The notes below the pieces were generated by a model. The model worked only from the letters and a program-made list of their open reading frames with translations, did not search any database and was not told the origin of the DNA. A stretch of 64,000 nucleotides of DNA from VXRD01 sp965242535 (GTDB lineage Bacteria; Latescibacterota; UBA2968), in the NCBI GenBank assembly GCA_965242535.1, contig OZ251458.1, positions 682,001 through 746,000 of the forward strand, in the 5' to 3' direction. This document shows positions 26,599 to 35,594 of the stretch, piece after piece. Position 1 is the first letter of the stretch; each line of letters starts with the position of its first letter. The translations under genes and the position numbers were made by a program.

Positions 26599-27264
26599 TT
26601 ACGCGCCTTCGGCAATTTGGAACACGCGGCGAAACCAAGCGACAAAACCTTCGGCTTCTTCGCTGTCATGATCAAAATACTGCGCTCGGATGGCCGAGCC
26701 ATAAGGCAAGCCCGGATTCTTCTGCCACGCGAGCCAAGTGTGAATCACGGCCTTCGGTTTCTCGGTGTCGGGATAACTTGCCCCCAGCGTTTTCGCTTGT
26801 TCCGTTGCCCGTTGTGCGTGGGGAAATAGCGGGTCGTCCTCGCTGACGAGGGTTTCGAGAAAGTGTTCCAGTGTGCCCTCTCGTCGGTTGTCCGGCATAA
26901 GCCACACGCCCACTCGAGCGCGATACCGCGCGGACTCGCCGACGAACCCCTCGGGTGGAATGTCTCTCGGTACACTCAAGCCAACATTTTGGAGACGAAA
27001 CGCCATCGCGTCCCATCGGCTTTGGCGCGAAGTGTTGGCATCCAATACAAAGCCGACTGATCGTCCGTTACTCACGGATACGGCGGTTTCGACTCCTTTG
27101 ATCAGTTCATCTTTTCCGCCTATCGGATCAATGCGTGGGAAATGATCTGGCCATGGTTGTTGGTTGTAGTCGATGCCGTGCCTGATGAGCAGGTGCCGAA
27201 TTGCATGGTTATCATCGTCGCCCTCGACGTAAAGGCGGGAACGTTCGTTCGATCCTGTCATCAC
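26599..27264 (-). CDS. DUF3226 Toprim-like protein, partner of an AAA ATPase
   Basis: The 221-residue protein starts LYVEGDDDNHAIRHLLIRHG, the DUF3226/Toprim glutamate motif (Glu14 with Asp16-18), and has the second acidic cluster GFVLDANTS (Asp75). These are the metal-binding parts of Toprim nucleases and primases. The GTG at 27264 overlaps the ATPase stop (GTGA), and an ATG one codon later also overlaps it, so expression is coupled. AAA-Toprim pairs of this sort are structurally like split OLD-family nucleases and PARIS (where the Toprim partner is DUF4435). Anti-phage activity is an inference. The gap to the next gene is 75 bases. Confidence 0.75.
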   Translation of the reverse strand: MMTGSNERSRLYVEGDDDNHAIRHLLIRHGIDYNQQPWPDHFPRIDPIGGKDELIKGVETAVSVSNGRSVGFVLDANTSRQSRWDAMAFRLQNVGLSVPRDIPPEGFVGESARYRARVGVWLMPDNRREGTLEHFLETLVSEDDPLFPHAQRATEQAKTLGASYPDTEKPKAVIHTWLAWQKNPGLPYGSAIRAQYFDHDSEEAEGFVAWFRRVFQIAEGA

Positions 27265-28352
27265 CGAACCTCGATATCTTGCGAGACAGCCACCTGTATT
27301 TTCTCGGCGTCGAGGCTCACGGCCCCCTCTAATGAGGTCTCGATTTTTTGAACGGAAACATCCGAGGCCAGATCGGGTTCGGATTCGATGAGGGCGGCAA
27401 GCCCTCGAATGCAGTCGGCACTATGGGTCGTCGCAAAGACCTGTATCGAGGATTGCCGCGCCGTGTGGATGATGAGCCGCCACATATCTTCCATAGCGGT
27501 CCAGTGCAAACCCGTGTCGATCTCGTCGATCAGCAGAAAGCCATTTGCGGATTGTATGAGAGAAAGCGAGAGCGCGAGGAGGCGACGCATGCCATCGCCA
27601 TAACTGCCGATAGGCACGCGCCGGGCATTGCCGCGAAATCCCAGCAAGATACCGGCTGTTCCCGAGGTTCGCCTAAAGTCACCTGTGAGAAAGTGGATGG
27701 ATTGAAGATCCCCCTCCAAAATATTCAAAGCGTCAATGACCTCGAATTCACGGCCCGCCATCAGGACATTGTCCCAGGTAGATCTCATGGCATTGAAATT
27801 GAGCAAATCGGGGGAGATGAACTCGACGGGGGGAAGGTCGGGCCAAATCTCGGACTGTATATATCGCAAGCGCTTCTCAAGCACTAACGCACCATTTTCA
27901 GCGACGGGAAAAACGGGAATCCTATCGAGAAGGTTGCTCTCAATGCGGAGGCCAAAGGGCTGGATGGCTTCATCTTCGAAAAACGAAATCTGCTCCTCGG
28001 AATCATTGCCCGTAACGATTTTCACGGAAACCCAACCCGCATCAGAAGAAAGACGAAAACCCGCGCCAGGCTCGAAATGGTGTCCGACAAAAAAGTGCGA
28101 AATATCCGGCCCATCGGGCGTTTTTCGTCCGTGTCTCACATCCGCATCGTAGCGAATGCGGTCCTCACCGCGTCGCTCGGCTGCTCGTGCGAGGGCCGAG
28201 GGATCGCCTTTGGAGACCAGAAAGTGGACGGCCTCGAGAATGGAAGTTTTGCCGCAGTTGTTCTTGCCGACGAGCAGATTCACGCGGGCGAGGTCCGCGA
28301 GTTCATAGGATTCAAAACCGCGGTATTTGCACAATTTGAGGTGCGCGAGCAT
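27261..28352 (-). CDS. OLD/RecF-like AAA ATPase
   Basis: This 363-residue ATPase has a Walker A VGKNNCGKTS (29-37), an ABC-type signature GSYGDGMRR (249-257), Walker B FLLIDEIDTGLH (272-283) and a TTHS switch (308-311). It belongs to the AAA_15/AAA_21 group of SMC-like ATPases used in OLD, PARIS, Septu and related defence systems. No nuclease domain follows the ATPase; the Toprim-like part is the next gene. Start 28352 is preferred because GGAG precedes it; a GTG at 28367 would add five residues. I see no trigger or inhibitor gene nearby. Confidence 0.82.
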   Translation of the reverse strand: MLAHLKLCKYRGFESYELADLARVNLLVGKNNCGKTSILEAVHFLVSKGDPSALARAAERRGEDRIRYDADVRHGRKTPDGPDISHFFVGHHFEPGAGFRLSSDAGWVSVKIVTGNDSEEQISFFEDEAIQPFGLRIESNLLDRIPVFPVAENGALVLEKRLRYIQSEIWPDLPPVEFISPDLLNFNAMRSTWDNVLMAGREFEVIDALNILEGDLQSIHFLTGDFRRTSGTAGILLGFRGNARRVPIGSYGDGMRRLLALSLSLIQSANGFLLIDEIDTGLHWTAMEDMWRLIIHTARQSSIQVFATTHSADCIRGLAALIESEPDLASDVSVQKIETSLEGAVSLDAEKIQVAVSQDIEVR

Positions 28353-28379
28353 GGTGCTGTTCTCCACGCGGTCTGACGA

Positions 28380-28535
28380 CTGACCACTACTGCCGATCAG
28401 AGGACAGGCACGGGGGCCTGTCCCTACAAATGATGGGGGTACGAGTGGACTGACGATTGACCGCTGACCGCTACTGCTGATCAGAGGACAGGCGCGGGGG
28501 GCCTGTCCCTACGGCTGATGGGGGGTGTGAGTGGA
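28380..28535. repeat. Two tandem copies of the hairpin element with flanks
   Basis: Hairpins at 28402-28427 and 28486-28512 (GGACAGGCRCGGG..., GCCTGTCC) are each preceded by a similar leader (GACCGCTACTGCTGATCAGA or a close variant) and followed by TGATGGGG and a GAGTGGACTGA segment. The unit repeats at about 84 bp. The second hairpin has one extra G in the loop. They sit 3' of the propeller gene ending at 28548. Confidence 0.85.
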
Positions 28536-28547
28536 CTGATCCGCTGA

Positions 28548-29972
28548 CTACTCGCCCCCTTTAATCGCGTACAACGTGTTGCGCGTGCCGATGTAGAGCA
28601 TGCCGTCTTTGGCGATGGGCGTGGTATAGACCGCGCTGCCCATGTTGATCTCGGCGATGAGTTCCATTTTGGTGCCGGCTTTCAAGATCGCCACATCGCC
28701 GTCTTCGTCTCCGATATAGACTTTGCCATCGGCGACAAAGGGCGACCCCCAGATCGCGGCATAGGTGTCGTATTTCCAGTGCTGCGCGCCGGTCTTGACG
28801 TCGAGGCAATAGACAAAGCCGCTGAGGTCTGCGGCGTAGAGCAGGCCGTCTTGGATGCCCACGGTCGAAATGGTGCGGTTGAATTTTTCGTCGCCAAAGT
28901 GCCATACCGCATGGGTTTGGGTCACATCGCCCGTGCCCGTGGCGTCGATGGCCCACAAGTGCCCGACGCCTTCGCCGTGTTCCGGGTCTTGCCCGACGCC
29001 GATGAAGACCTTGTCGTCGTAGATGACGGGCGTGGCGATAATGGCATTGCGCGTGCCGCGGCCGCCCAGTTCCCACACGGATTCCTTGGGGTTGCTATCG
29101 AATTTCCAGATCAGGTCGCCGGTTTCGGGTTCCATCGCGTACACCCAACCGTCGCCGCCCGGGCAGATCACTTGGGGTTTGCCCGCGATGACGCCGTACG
29201 CGGGATTCGACCATTGCCCGTGCAAGACGTGTTCGCCCGGATAGGCTTTTTCCCAAACCAAGTCGCCCGTGTTGAGGTCGACGGCGATAAAGCTCGGCGC
29301 CAGAGGCGAGGGAATGGCGATGTGGCCTTCATCCACGCCATTGGCGGTGATGACGAAGAGGAGATCGCCTGCGGCCACGGGCGAACACACCGCCAAGTTG
29401 TGCGGAAAAACGTCCAATTCCTCCATCATGTCGTATTCCCAAACGATATCCACGCCGATCGCGCTCGTGTCGTCTTCCGCGGTGAAGGGGCCGTCGTTTT
29501 CGCCGTCTAAAAACCCCTCGGTGTCCGCACAGACCACGCGGCATTGGTTGGAGATGTAATACATTCGGTCGCCGCGGATATACGGCGTGGAGCAAACGCC
29601 CTGTTGCGGCCAGTCGTTCACGCGGCCCGCGGGCAATTTGGGATGGGCCGCTTGCCAGAGGAATTTGCCGTCCGATTCCCGAAAGGCCATGATCACGCCT
29701 TTGTCCCCCTTGATGTTGGGATTGCGCGCGATTTGGTTGTTCGTGCCCATGAAAATTTTGCCGCCGATCTTGATGGGCCCCGCGTAGGATTGGGCGCCGA
29801 GGCCCGCTTTCCAAACGATGTTCTCGCCGGTTTCCACGTTCCAACTCGTGGGCAGATTTTTTGCATCCGACACCAAGTTCCGCTGCGGGGTGAACCCCCA
29901 CATGGCCTCTTCGGCGATGACGGACGAGGCGATCATGCCGACGCATCCGATGACAAGTGCTTTCAGTTTCAT
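28548..29972 (-). CDS. Secreted PQQ-like beta-propeller protein
   Basis: The 474-residue protein has a signal peptide (MKLKALVIGCVGMIASSVIAEE), then blades ending in repeats such as TGDLVWEKAYPGEH, TGDLIWKFDSNP and TGAQHWKYDTYAA. The segment FPHNLAVCSPVAAGDLLFVITANGVDEGH and the opening WGFTPQRNLVSDAKNLP are characteristic of a group of propellers in Planctomycetes- and Latescibacteria-like genomes. No quinoprotein active-site residues can be assigned. It starts 34 bases after the longer propeller gene stops, with AAAGGA before the ATG, so the two form an operon. Confidence 0.88.
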   Translation of the reverse strand: MKLKALVIGCVGMIASSVIAEEAMWGFTPQRNLVSDAKNLPTSWNVETGENIVWKAGLGAQSYAGPIKIGGKIFMGTNNQIARNPNIKGDKGVIMAFRESDGKFLWQAAHPKLPAGRVNDWPQQGVCSTPYIRGDRMYYISNQCRVVCADTEGFLDGENDGPFTAEDDTSAIGVDIVWEYDMMEELDVFPHNLAVCSPVAAGDLLFVITANGVDEGHIAIPSPLAPSFIAVDLNTGDLVWEKAYPGEHVLHGQWSNPAYGVIAGKPQVICPGGDGWVYAMEPETGDLIWKFDSNPKESVWELGGRGTRNAIIATPVIYDDKVFIGVGQDPEHGEGVGHLWAIDATGTGDVTQTHAVWHFGDEKFNRTISTVGIQDGLLYAADLSGFVYCLDVKTGAQHWKYDTYAAIWGSPFVADGKVYIGDEDGDVAILKAGTKMELIAEINMGSAVYTTPIAKDGMLYIGTRNTLYAIKGGE

Positions 29973-30006
29973 TGTGTTCCTTTGCTCGCTAAGGGTTGAG
30001 GAGGTT

Positions 30007-32151
30007 TTACCACACTTTCACATTGTCGAAATAAATCACCGCGGGGGAATACCCGTAAAGGCCGGGGCTGCCTTCGCGTATCGGCAGGGGGTCTTCGGCT
30101 TCGATGCTCCACGCTTCGGGTTCGGAGTCGCCCTTCTTCCACACTTTGCCCCGGACGATGGCCTTGTCGCCTTCGATATCGACTTTCATTTTCGCGGTGT
30201 ACCAAACGCCCATGTCCCACGCAAAGTCGATGCGTTTTGCCATTCGCAAATCCGATGACCACGACCGAATTTCGAGGCGTTGGTGAATGCCCTGAAGGTC
30301 GAGGATGTAGCGATGCGCGATGAGGCCCATGTCCGGGCGTCGCCGCTTGTTTTGCGTGCCCATCAGGTCGGCTTGGATGGTGTATCCCGAGAGCGCGTGT
30401 CCCGCCACGTAGAGGTTTGAGCGGTCGAGCCCGCGCGCTGCAGGCGGCTTGGCGAGCACGTTGTTGCCGTCTCGTTCCTCCACCCGAAACCCGCTGCCGG
30501 CCCAGACCCAGTGCATGGGGTTTTTGCCGACTTCGACGGTTTCAAAATCCTCTGTCCACGGCACAGGGGGCAAGACGCGCACCCAGGTTTGGCGGGTCAA
30601 CTCGCCCACTTTGGCCGTTATCCAACCGCCGCCGGGTTTGGATGGGATGAACGCACGGTTTGCGATTTCGCCCTCCAAGCCATCGAGCGACCACTCGGCG
30701 TCGATGGCGCCGATGGCGCGGCCCTTTTCGTCGTAGGCGACGGCGCGCAGGGGCAGGGATTCGCCGGGTTGCAAAGTGGCTTCGGCCGGGATGGACAGGA
30801 TGGACGCGGATGTCGCACCTGCGGCCGCGGGTTCTGTCTCTGCAAATGCCGAGGGCGCGGGTTCAAACGGCGCGGTTTTGTCGCCCAAGCAGAACAGCCC
30901 GGCCTCGGTCGCAAAATAGATGCGGCGATAGGCGATGGCGACCGACCCGTAGATTTCGGCGTGCCCGCCTTCGGGCATGGCGATTTTCTTTTGGTCGAGG
31001 ACTTCGGCGCCCGCGTCATCTGCTTTGAGGATTTGCACGCCGCCATTGACTTCTGTGACGTAGAGTTTGCCATCGGCCCAGGTGGGCGATCCCCTGCCCA
31101 CCGTGCCGATGTTTTGCTCCCAGTATCGCTTGCCGGTTTCGGCGTCCAAGCAATGCACATTGGCCGAGTTGTCGATGACATAGACGCGGCCCGCATGAAC
31201 CGCGGGGGACGCATAGCCCGCGGTCATGCCGTCTTGCCGCCAGAGTTCCTCGCCCGTGCGGGCGTCCAAACAGGCGACGCGGCCGAGGGAGGTGTTATCG
31301 ACATTTTCCTCGCTGTGCGCGACATAGACGCGGCCATCGGCCACCGCGGGCGAGGTGTTGATGCCCCGCAGGCTAAATGGAAATCCCCACACTTTTTCGC
31401 CTGTTGCGACTTTGAAGGCGAAAATGCCGCCGTTGCCATTGCCGGCGATCAAGACGCGCTGCCCGTCGATGGTCGCGACGACCGGAGTCGAGTAGATGGT
31501 CAAATCCCTCTGCCCGCCGCCGCCCGGACGCGCCATCCACACGGTTTGCCCGGTGCGTTTGTCCAGGGCGAAATACCGATGCGAAGGGGGTTTGCCTGCC
31601 CACCCGCGGTTGCCCATGCTGATGATGACGAGGTCGCCATCGACGACCGGCGTGTGCAAGCGCCCGCCGTAACCGGAGAATCGGTTGAACTCTTCGGTGA
31701 GGGAGCGCGTCCAGATTTCGTTGCCGTCCGGGTCAAAGCCGATCAACAACCCGCTGACGAGGTGCGCGTAGATGTTGCCGGTTTCGGGATCGGCGCCCAA
31801 ATTTGCCCAGCCGAGGCGGTTGAAGGAAATGGTCGAGTGCCAGACATTGAACTTCTTTTCCCACAAGAGGTCGCCGGTTTCCGCGTCAAAACACGCGATG
31901 TGTTCTCGCTCTGTGATATCTTTGCCCGTGCGGCCGATCACATAGACGCGACCATTGACGATGACCGGGGTCGACCTGCCGATGAACGGGCGACGCCAGA
32001 TCAGGTTTTCGCCATCGAGCGACCAGGTGGAGATGAGGCCCGTCTCTGGCGAAGCACCCGTTTGCATGGGGCCGCGCCAATGCGTCCAATCGGACGCGCC
32101 TGCGATTCCCAGTGAAGAGATGCAGAACAACACCATCGACAAAATTTTCAT
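30007..32151 (-). CDS. PQQ-like beta-propeller fused to a carbohydrate-binding-like C-terminal domain
   Basis: The 714-residue protein starts at ATG 32151 (GAGGAGCG upstream) with a signal peptide (MKILSMVLFCISSLGIAGA). Blades fill roughly residues 20-430 (DLLWEKKFNVWH, TGQTVWMARPGG, GEELWRQDGM, GKRYWEQNIG). After an Ala/Glu-rich linker comes a bacterial Ig-like segment (LQPGESLPLRAVAYDEKGRAIGAID, about 470-540) and then a LamG/concanavalin-like domain (DFETVEVGKNPMHWVW to the final YFDNVKVW). Such tails usually bind glycans or surfaces, so this may be a secreted or surface protein. It is the upstream gene of the pair with 28548-29972. Confidence 0.82.
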   Translation of the reverse strand: MKILSMVLFCISSLGIAGASDWTHWRGPMQTGASPETGLISTWSLDGENLIWRRPFIGRSTPVIVNGRVYVIGRTGKDITEREHIACFDAETGDLLWEKKFNVWHSTISFNRLGWANLGADPETGNIYAHLVSGLLIGFDPDGNEIWTRSLTEEFNRFSGYGGRLHTPVVDGDLVIISMGNRGWAGKPPSHRYFALDKRTGQTVWMARPGGGGQRDLTIYSTPVVATIDGQRVLIAGNGNGGIFAFKVATGEKVWGFPFSLRGINTSPAVADGRVYVAHSEENVDNTSLGRVACLDARTGEELWRQDGMTAGYASPAVHAGRVYVIDNSANVHCLDAETGKRYWEQNIGTVGRGSPTWADGKLYVTEVNGGVQILKADDAGAEVLDQKKIAMPEGGHAEIYGSVAIAYRRIYFATEAGLFCLGDKTAPFEPAPSAFAETEPAAAGATSASILSIPAEATLQPGESLPLRAVAYDEKGRAIGAIDAEWSLDGLEGEIANRAFIPSKPGGGWITAKVGELTRQTWVRVLPPVPWTEDFETVEVGKNPMHWVWAGSGFRVEERDGNNVLAKPPAARGLDRSNLYVAGHALSGYTIQADLMGTQNKRRRPDMGLIAHRYILDLQGIHQRLEIRSWSSDLRMAKRIDFAWDMGVWYTAKMKVDIEGDKAIVRGKVWKKGDSEPEAWSIEAEDPLPIREGSPGLYGYSPAVIYFDNVKVW

Positions 32152-32429
32152 ATACGCTCCTCGCGTTTGTGCCCAACGGGGCGGTGAAAAAGGGATGCGC
32201 GAAATACGCTGATATGATAATACCACGCCCTCTTATAGTCAAGCGACGCGGTTGGCGGATGCGATCTAAAATATACTCAATTATCCCATTTGCGTTCCCC
32301 TTTTCTCGATAGACATGTGGTACCGGTCGCAGTACCATCGCCGAGAATTTCCCGATTCGGCGCGGGCGCGACTTTCTCGAAAAGCCTAACAAATGCCCGA
32401 AGATGACGCCAAACTCCAACCGCTCATTT
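32152..32429. other. Gene-free spacer between two minus-strand genes
   Basis: 278 bases lie between the gamma-glutamyltransferase stop and the propeller start. An A/T-rich patch at 32200-32225 could hold a promoter for the propeller pair. I see no hairpin copy or RNA gene here. Confidence 0.4.
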
Positions 32430-34010
32430 TCAATACCCCACCGCCATGCCGTCTTTGCGCGGATCGGAGGCCGCGCAATAACCGTCGTCGAGTTTGTAGA
32501 TGAGTTGGCCGCCGCCATAGCCGATCCGAGGCGGGATTTGAATGGCGTGACCGCGGGCGCGAAGATCGTCTAAAACGCCGTCGGGCACGCCGGGTTCGAT
32601 GCCCACATTTGTCCCGCCCAAAACCTGCCAGCGGGGCGCGTCGCAGGCGGTTTGTGGATTTTGACCGTAGGCGAAAATCCGAATCATCATCTGCGCGTGG
32701 CCCTGCGGTTGCATGTGCCCGCCCATCACGCCGAAGGACATCGCGGGTTGGCCCGCGCGCGTGGCAAATGCCGGGATGATCGTGTGATAGGGCCGCTTGC
32801 CGCCATCCACGCGATTGGGATGATCGGGGTCGAGGACAAAGCCCGCGCCGCGATTTTGCATGCTGATCCCGGTGTCGGGAATGACGATGCCAGAGCCGAA
32901 TCCCATGTAGTTGGACTGAATAAACGAGACCATCATGCCCCGTTCGTCCGCGGCGGTGAGATACACCGTATCGCCGTGGGGCGTGCCAAACGCGGGGGCT
33001 TGGGCGCGTTGCAAATCGATGGCCCGAGCGCGTTGGGCCAAATAGGCGGGGGCGAGCAGGTGCGCGTATTCGATGTCCCGCGCATCGGGATCCGAGACGT
33101 ATCGGTGGGCGTCGGCGTACGCCAATTTCATCGCTTCGATTTGAAGGTGCAAGCTGTCTGCCGAGTCGACGGGGTACTGGGGCAAATCCCAGTTTTCGAG
33201 GATGCCCAATGCGATCAGCGCGGCGATGCCCTGACCGTTGGGGGGAATCTCGTGCAAGGTGTGGCGCTGAAAGTCGATGGCCATGGTATCGACCCAATCG
33301 GCGCGGTGTTCGGCGAGGTCTTCCTCGGTCATCGCGCCGCCTGTGTTTTTGGCATGGGCCGCGATTTTCTCCGCGAGGTCGCCCCGGTAAAACGCATCCC
33401 CCTCGGTTTCGGCAATGCGTTCGAGCGTGCGCGCTTGGGCCTCGCAGGCGAATTTCTCGCCGATGGCGGGGGCGCGACCCTGCGGCGCGAAGGCCGCCAT
33501 CCACTCGGGCATGTCGCTGTAATTGCGCGCGGCACTCGCCCAACCGCGCCCGGTGATGGGCGAGACCACAAAGCCATTGCGGGCGTAGTGAATCGCAGGC
33601 TCAAACAGGGTTTCAAAGGGCAAGCTGCCAAAACGCCGGGACACTTCGACCCACGCAGAAACACAGCCGGGCACGGTGACGGCGTCCCAACCGCGCTGCG
33701 GCATGCGGTCGTGCGCGGCAAATCGTTCGGGGGACCACGCCTTGGGGGAACGCCCGGAGGCGTTGAGGCCGTGCAGGCGTTCTCCGTCCCACAAGATGCA
33801 AAAGGCATCGCTGCCAATGCCGTTGCTAGTGGGTTCGACGACACAAAGCGCGATGGCCGTGGCCAGGGCCGCGTCTGCGGCATTGCCGCCTTTGTACAAC
33901 ATGCACAGCCCGGCTTGCGCGGCGAGCGGTTGCGACGTGGCGACCACGTTGCGCGCCATCACGGGCATGCGTTGGGAGGGATAGGGAAAAGACCAAGACA
34001 GTTTGGACAT
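32430..34010 (-). CDS. ggt: Gamma-glutamyltransferase
   Basis: The 526-residue protein is a member of the gamma-glutamyltranspeptidase/hydrolase Ntn family. These enzymes are made as one chain and self-cleave before a threonine. Thr348 in FGTPHGDTVYLTAADERG fits that position, and the small-subunit motifs SFIQSNYMGFGSGI, MQNRGAGFVLDP and GGHMQPQGH follow. There is no signal peptide at the N-terminus (MSKLSWSFPYPSQRMPVMAR), so a cytoplasmic member such as a CapD/YwrD-like hydrolase is possible. AGGAGAT precedes the start. The VOC gene ends 21 bases upstream and the two may be cotranscribed. Confidence 0.92.
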   Translation of the reverse strand: MSKLSWSFPYPSQRMPVMARNVVATSQPLAAQAGLCMLYKGGNAADAALATAIALCVVEPTSNGIGSDAFCILWDGERLHGLNASGRSPKAWSPERFAAHDRMPQRGWDAVTVPGCVSAWVEVSRRFGSLPFETLFEPAIHYARNGFVVSPITGRGWASAARNYSDMPEWMAAFAPQGRAPAIGEKFACEAQARTLERIAETEGDAFYRGDLAEKIAAHAKNTGGAMTEEDLAEHRADWVDTMAIDFQRHTLHEIPPNGQGIAALIALGILENWDLPQYPVDSADSLHLQIEAMKLAYADAHRYVSDPDARDIEYAHLLAPAYLAQRARAIDLQRAQAPAFGTPHGDTVYLTAADERGMMVSFIQSNYMGFGSGIVIPDTGISMQNRGAGFVLDPDHPNRVDGGKRPYHTIIPAFATRAGQPAMSFGVMGGHMQPQGHAQMMIRIFAYGQNPQTACDAPRWQVLGGTNVGIEPGVPDGVLDDLRARGHAIQIPPRIGYGGGQLIYKLDDGYCAASDPRKDGMAVGY

Positions 34011-34031
34011 GGGATTGCATCTCCTGTGCGA

Positions 34032-34499
34032 TCAGTTCATGGTGATTTCTTCGAGTTGTTCCGCGACTTGGGCCATCAGATCGTCGCCATCTATGGATGC
34101 GTGCAGGGGTTCGGTGAAGTTGAGGCGATACCCATTGGGGTCTATCACGATGACCTCGCGTGCGTTCCACGGGCGGTTGTGCGGGCCGGAAATTTGGACA
34201 TTGCCCGCGCGCCGCACCCGTTTGGCAATGGCGTCAACCGATTCGCGCAAGGCGGTAAAATTGAGCGTGACGCCCGCCCCCTTGATCGTCGCGATCAAAG
34301 CGTTCGGGCCTTCGGCCATCAAAATCACGTCCGCGTGCGGCGCCCAGCGCAAGTGCGACACGATGGGGGCGCCATTCGCGCCGGGCATTTGCGAAATCAA
34401 TGCAAAGCCGAGGATGTCGCAATACCAGCGCGTGGCGAGATCGAGGTCATTGACCATCAGCGTTGTATAGGACGGCATCTGGTAGTCGAGATCGGGTTC
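34032..34499 (-). CDS. VOC (glyoxalase/bleomycin-resistance fold) protein
   Basis: The protein is about 155 residues. MPSYTTLMVNDLDLATRWYCDILGF is a typical first VOC module, and AREVIVIDPNGYRLNFTEP ends the second with its metal-site Glu. Members are lyases, dioxygenases or antibiotic-binding proteins, so the substrate is open. Start choice: a GTG at 34499 has AAAGGA 7 bases upstream; the first ATG is at 34478. The longer frame upstream crosses a terminator and is not homologous. Confidence 0.82.
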   Translation of the reverse strand, partial: EPDLDYQMPSYTTLMVNDLDLATRWYCDILGFALISQMPGANGAPIVSHLRWAPHADVILMAEGPNALIATIKGAGVTLNFTALRESVDAIAKRVRRAGNVQISGPHNRPWNAREVIVIDPNGYRLNFTEPLHASIDGDDLMAQVAEQLEEITMN

Positions 34500-34587
34500 C
34501 ACCTGCGTGTCCTTTCTCCCGTGTGGGATCGAATGTCGTGATGGTGGGATGGCGGCCGGGCCGATCGCCGATAGCGAACGGCTCACC

Positions 34588-34625
34588 GAAAAAAACAAAA
34601 CCCGCCGAAATTGCTTCAGCGGGTT
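34588..34625 (-). terminator. Rho-independent terminator
   Basis: On the minus strand, AACCCGC (34625-34619), a 13-base loop and GCGGGTT (34605-34599) are followed by TTGTTTTTTTC. It separates whatever is transcribed from 34650 rightwards from the VOC-ggt unit. Confidence 0.85.
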
Positions 34626-34971
34626 GGTGTGGAAAGACGGTTTTTGCATTTATGTCTCTGTCCTGAGAACCCGCCAGCATGTCTTCATGGCGATGCCATG
34701 ATCCGTGCAGACCGCGAGATTTGGCCCACTGCTCGAGCACGCCAAGCCATTGACGCGGATAAACGACATCTGGGCGGATGAACGGCCATCGCAGCGATAT
34801 GCCATTTGTCGGCAGTGATTCTGGTGGGTTGGTGAGGTCATGTTGTCACGCTCTTAGGTGTCGGCGAAACGGACGCGGAAGATATGGCGGAGATTTGCCA
34901 AAGTCAAGCGGGTTTTTGGGGAAATTTGCGAACTATTCAATGAAAGATGCCCCTCGATCTGTGACTGGTTC
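34626..34971. other. Gap with one doubtful short reading frame
   Basis: Between the terminator and the vapC-like toxin there is a 50-63 codon minus-strand frame (34650-34802/34841) starting MAYRCDGRSSAQM and stopping 24 bases before the terminator. The first residues recall ribosomal protein bL28 but the rest does not, and there is no ribosome-binding site. I see no other feature. It could be a decayed gene or a short untranslated transcript ended by the terminator. Confidence 0.3.
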
Positions 34972-35370
34972 TCATGGCTCGATTTGAAAGCCAGCCTGTT
35001 GAAAATGTTCATCTAACGCAAAAGCAACTTGGATTTTATACTGTTGCATCAGAACAAAAGATGAGCAATCAGTAAAGCTCCATCCTTTGTCCGGTCTGTT
35101 GCGAAATAGTTTGATGGTTTCTGATATATGTGAGGGCGTAAGGTAAATCAATTGTATTTGCTGGCTGGATTCCAAAGTGTTCAAAAAACGAACTGCATAA
35201 TGATGTCCTATACGGAATTGTAGCAAAGTCACAGTTTCATCCACAACATAATCACTTGTTATCAAGGACAATTCATTATTCGTCAAAAACTGCTTGGCAA
35301 CTTTATGATTGCGATCTTTACGCACAATCATTGCGTACCAGCCACTTGTATCGACAAAAATATTTTTCAT
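34972..35370 (-). CDS. VapC-type PIN-domain ribonuclease toxin
   Basis: The 132-residue protein has all four PIN acidic positions: Asp7 (FVDTSGWYA), Glu45 (YVVDETVTLL), Asp101 (WSFTDCSSF) and Asp120 (FALDEHFQQAGF). PIN toxins cleave RNA, often tRNA or rRNA. The ATG at 35370 overlaps the antitoxin's TAA by one base (TAATG), the standard coupling. The pair has lower GC than its surroundings, which fits horizontal gain. Confidence 0.9.
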   Translation of the reverse strand: MKNIFVDTSGWYAMIVRKDRNHKVAKQFLTNNELSLITSDYVVDETVTLLQFRIGHHYAVRFLNTLESSQQIQLIYLTPSHISETIKLFRNRPDKGWSFTDCSSFVLMQQYKIQVAFALDEHFQQAGFQIEP

Positions 35371-35594
35371 TATCTTTCACCATACAAATATTTGTCGTGA
35401 TTCCGGGCGACTGTTGCGTCCTCACCTTCTGCCATGCCTACGATATCCCACAAAGGATCGTCCTTTTTGGGAACCTGAATCTGCAAAGAAATGCCTTCTT
35501 TCTTTGCTAGTTCTGCCAAAAGGAACTGCATCAGCTTAAATTGATCTGCATGAGGCAGAGATTTAATGATCGGAATTACATCCGTGATCGTCAT
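35370..35594 (-). CDS. Antitoxin of the PIN toxin
   Basis: The 74-residue protein runs from ATG 35594 (GAGG upstream), MTITDVIPIIKSLPHADQFKLMQFLLAELAKKEG, with a helical N-terminus and an extended C-terminal half (KKDDPLWDIVGMAEGE) of the sort that wraps a PIN toxin. I know similar short proteins beside PIN genes but cannot name a DNA-binding family. The start excludes a 23-codon extension without homology. Confidence 0.75.
   Translation of the reverse strand: MTITDVIPIIKSLPHADQFKLMQFLLAELAKKEGISLQIQVPKKDDPLWDIVGMAEGEDATVARNHDKYLYGER

Noticed and set aside
26599..28352. Calling the ATPase/Toprim pair PARIS
   Set aside because: PARIS AriB carries DUF4435; here the small protein matches DUF3226, so only a structural analogy is justified.
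34650..34841. Ribosomal protein bL28 gene
   Set aside because: Only MAYRCD and a scattered Cys pattern agree; the conserved body is missing, and there is no ribosome-binding site.
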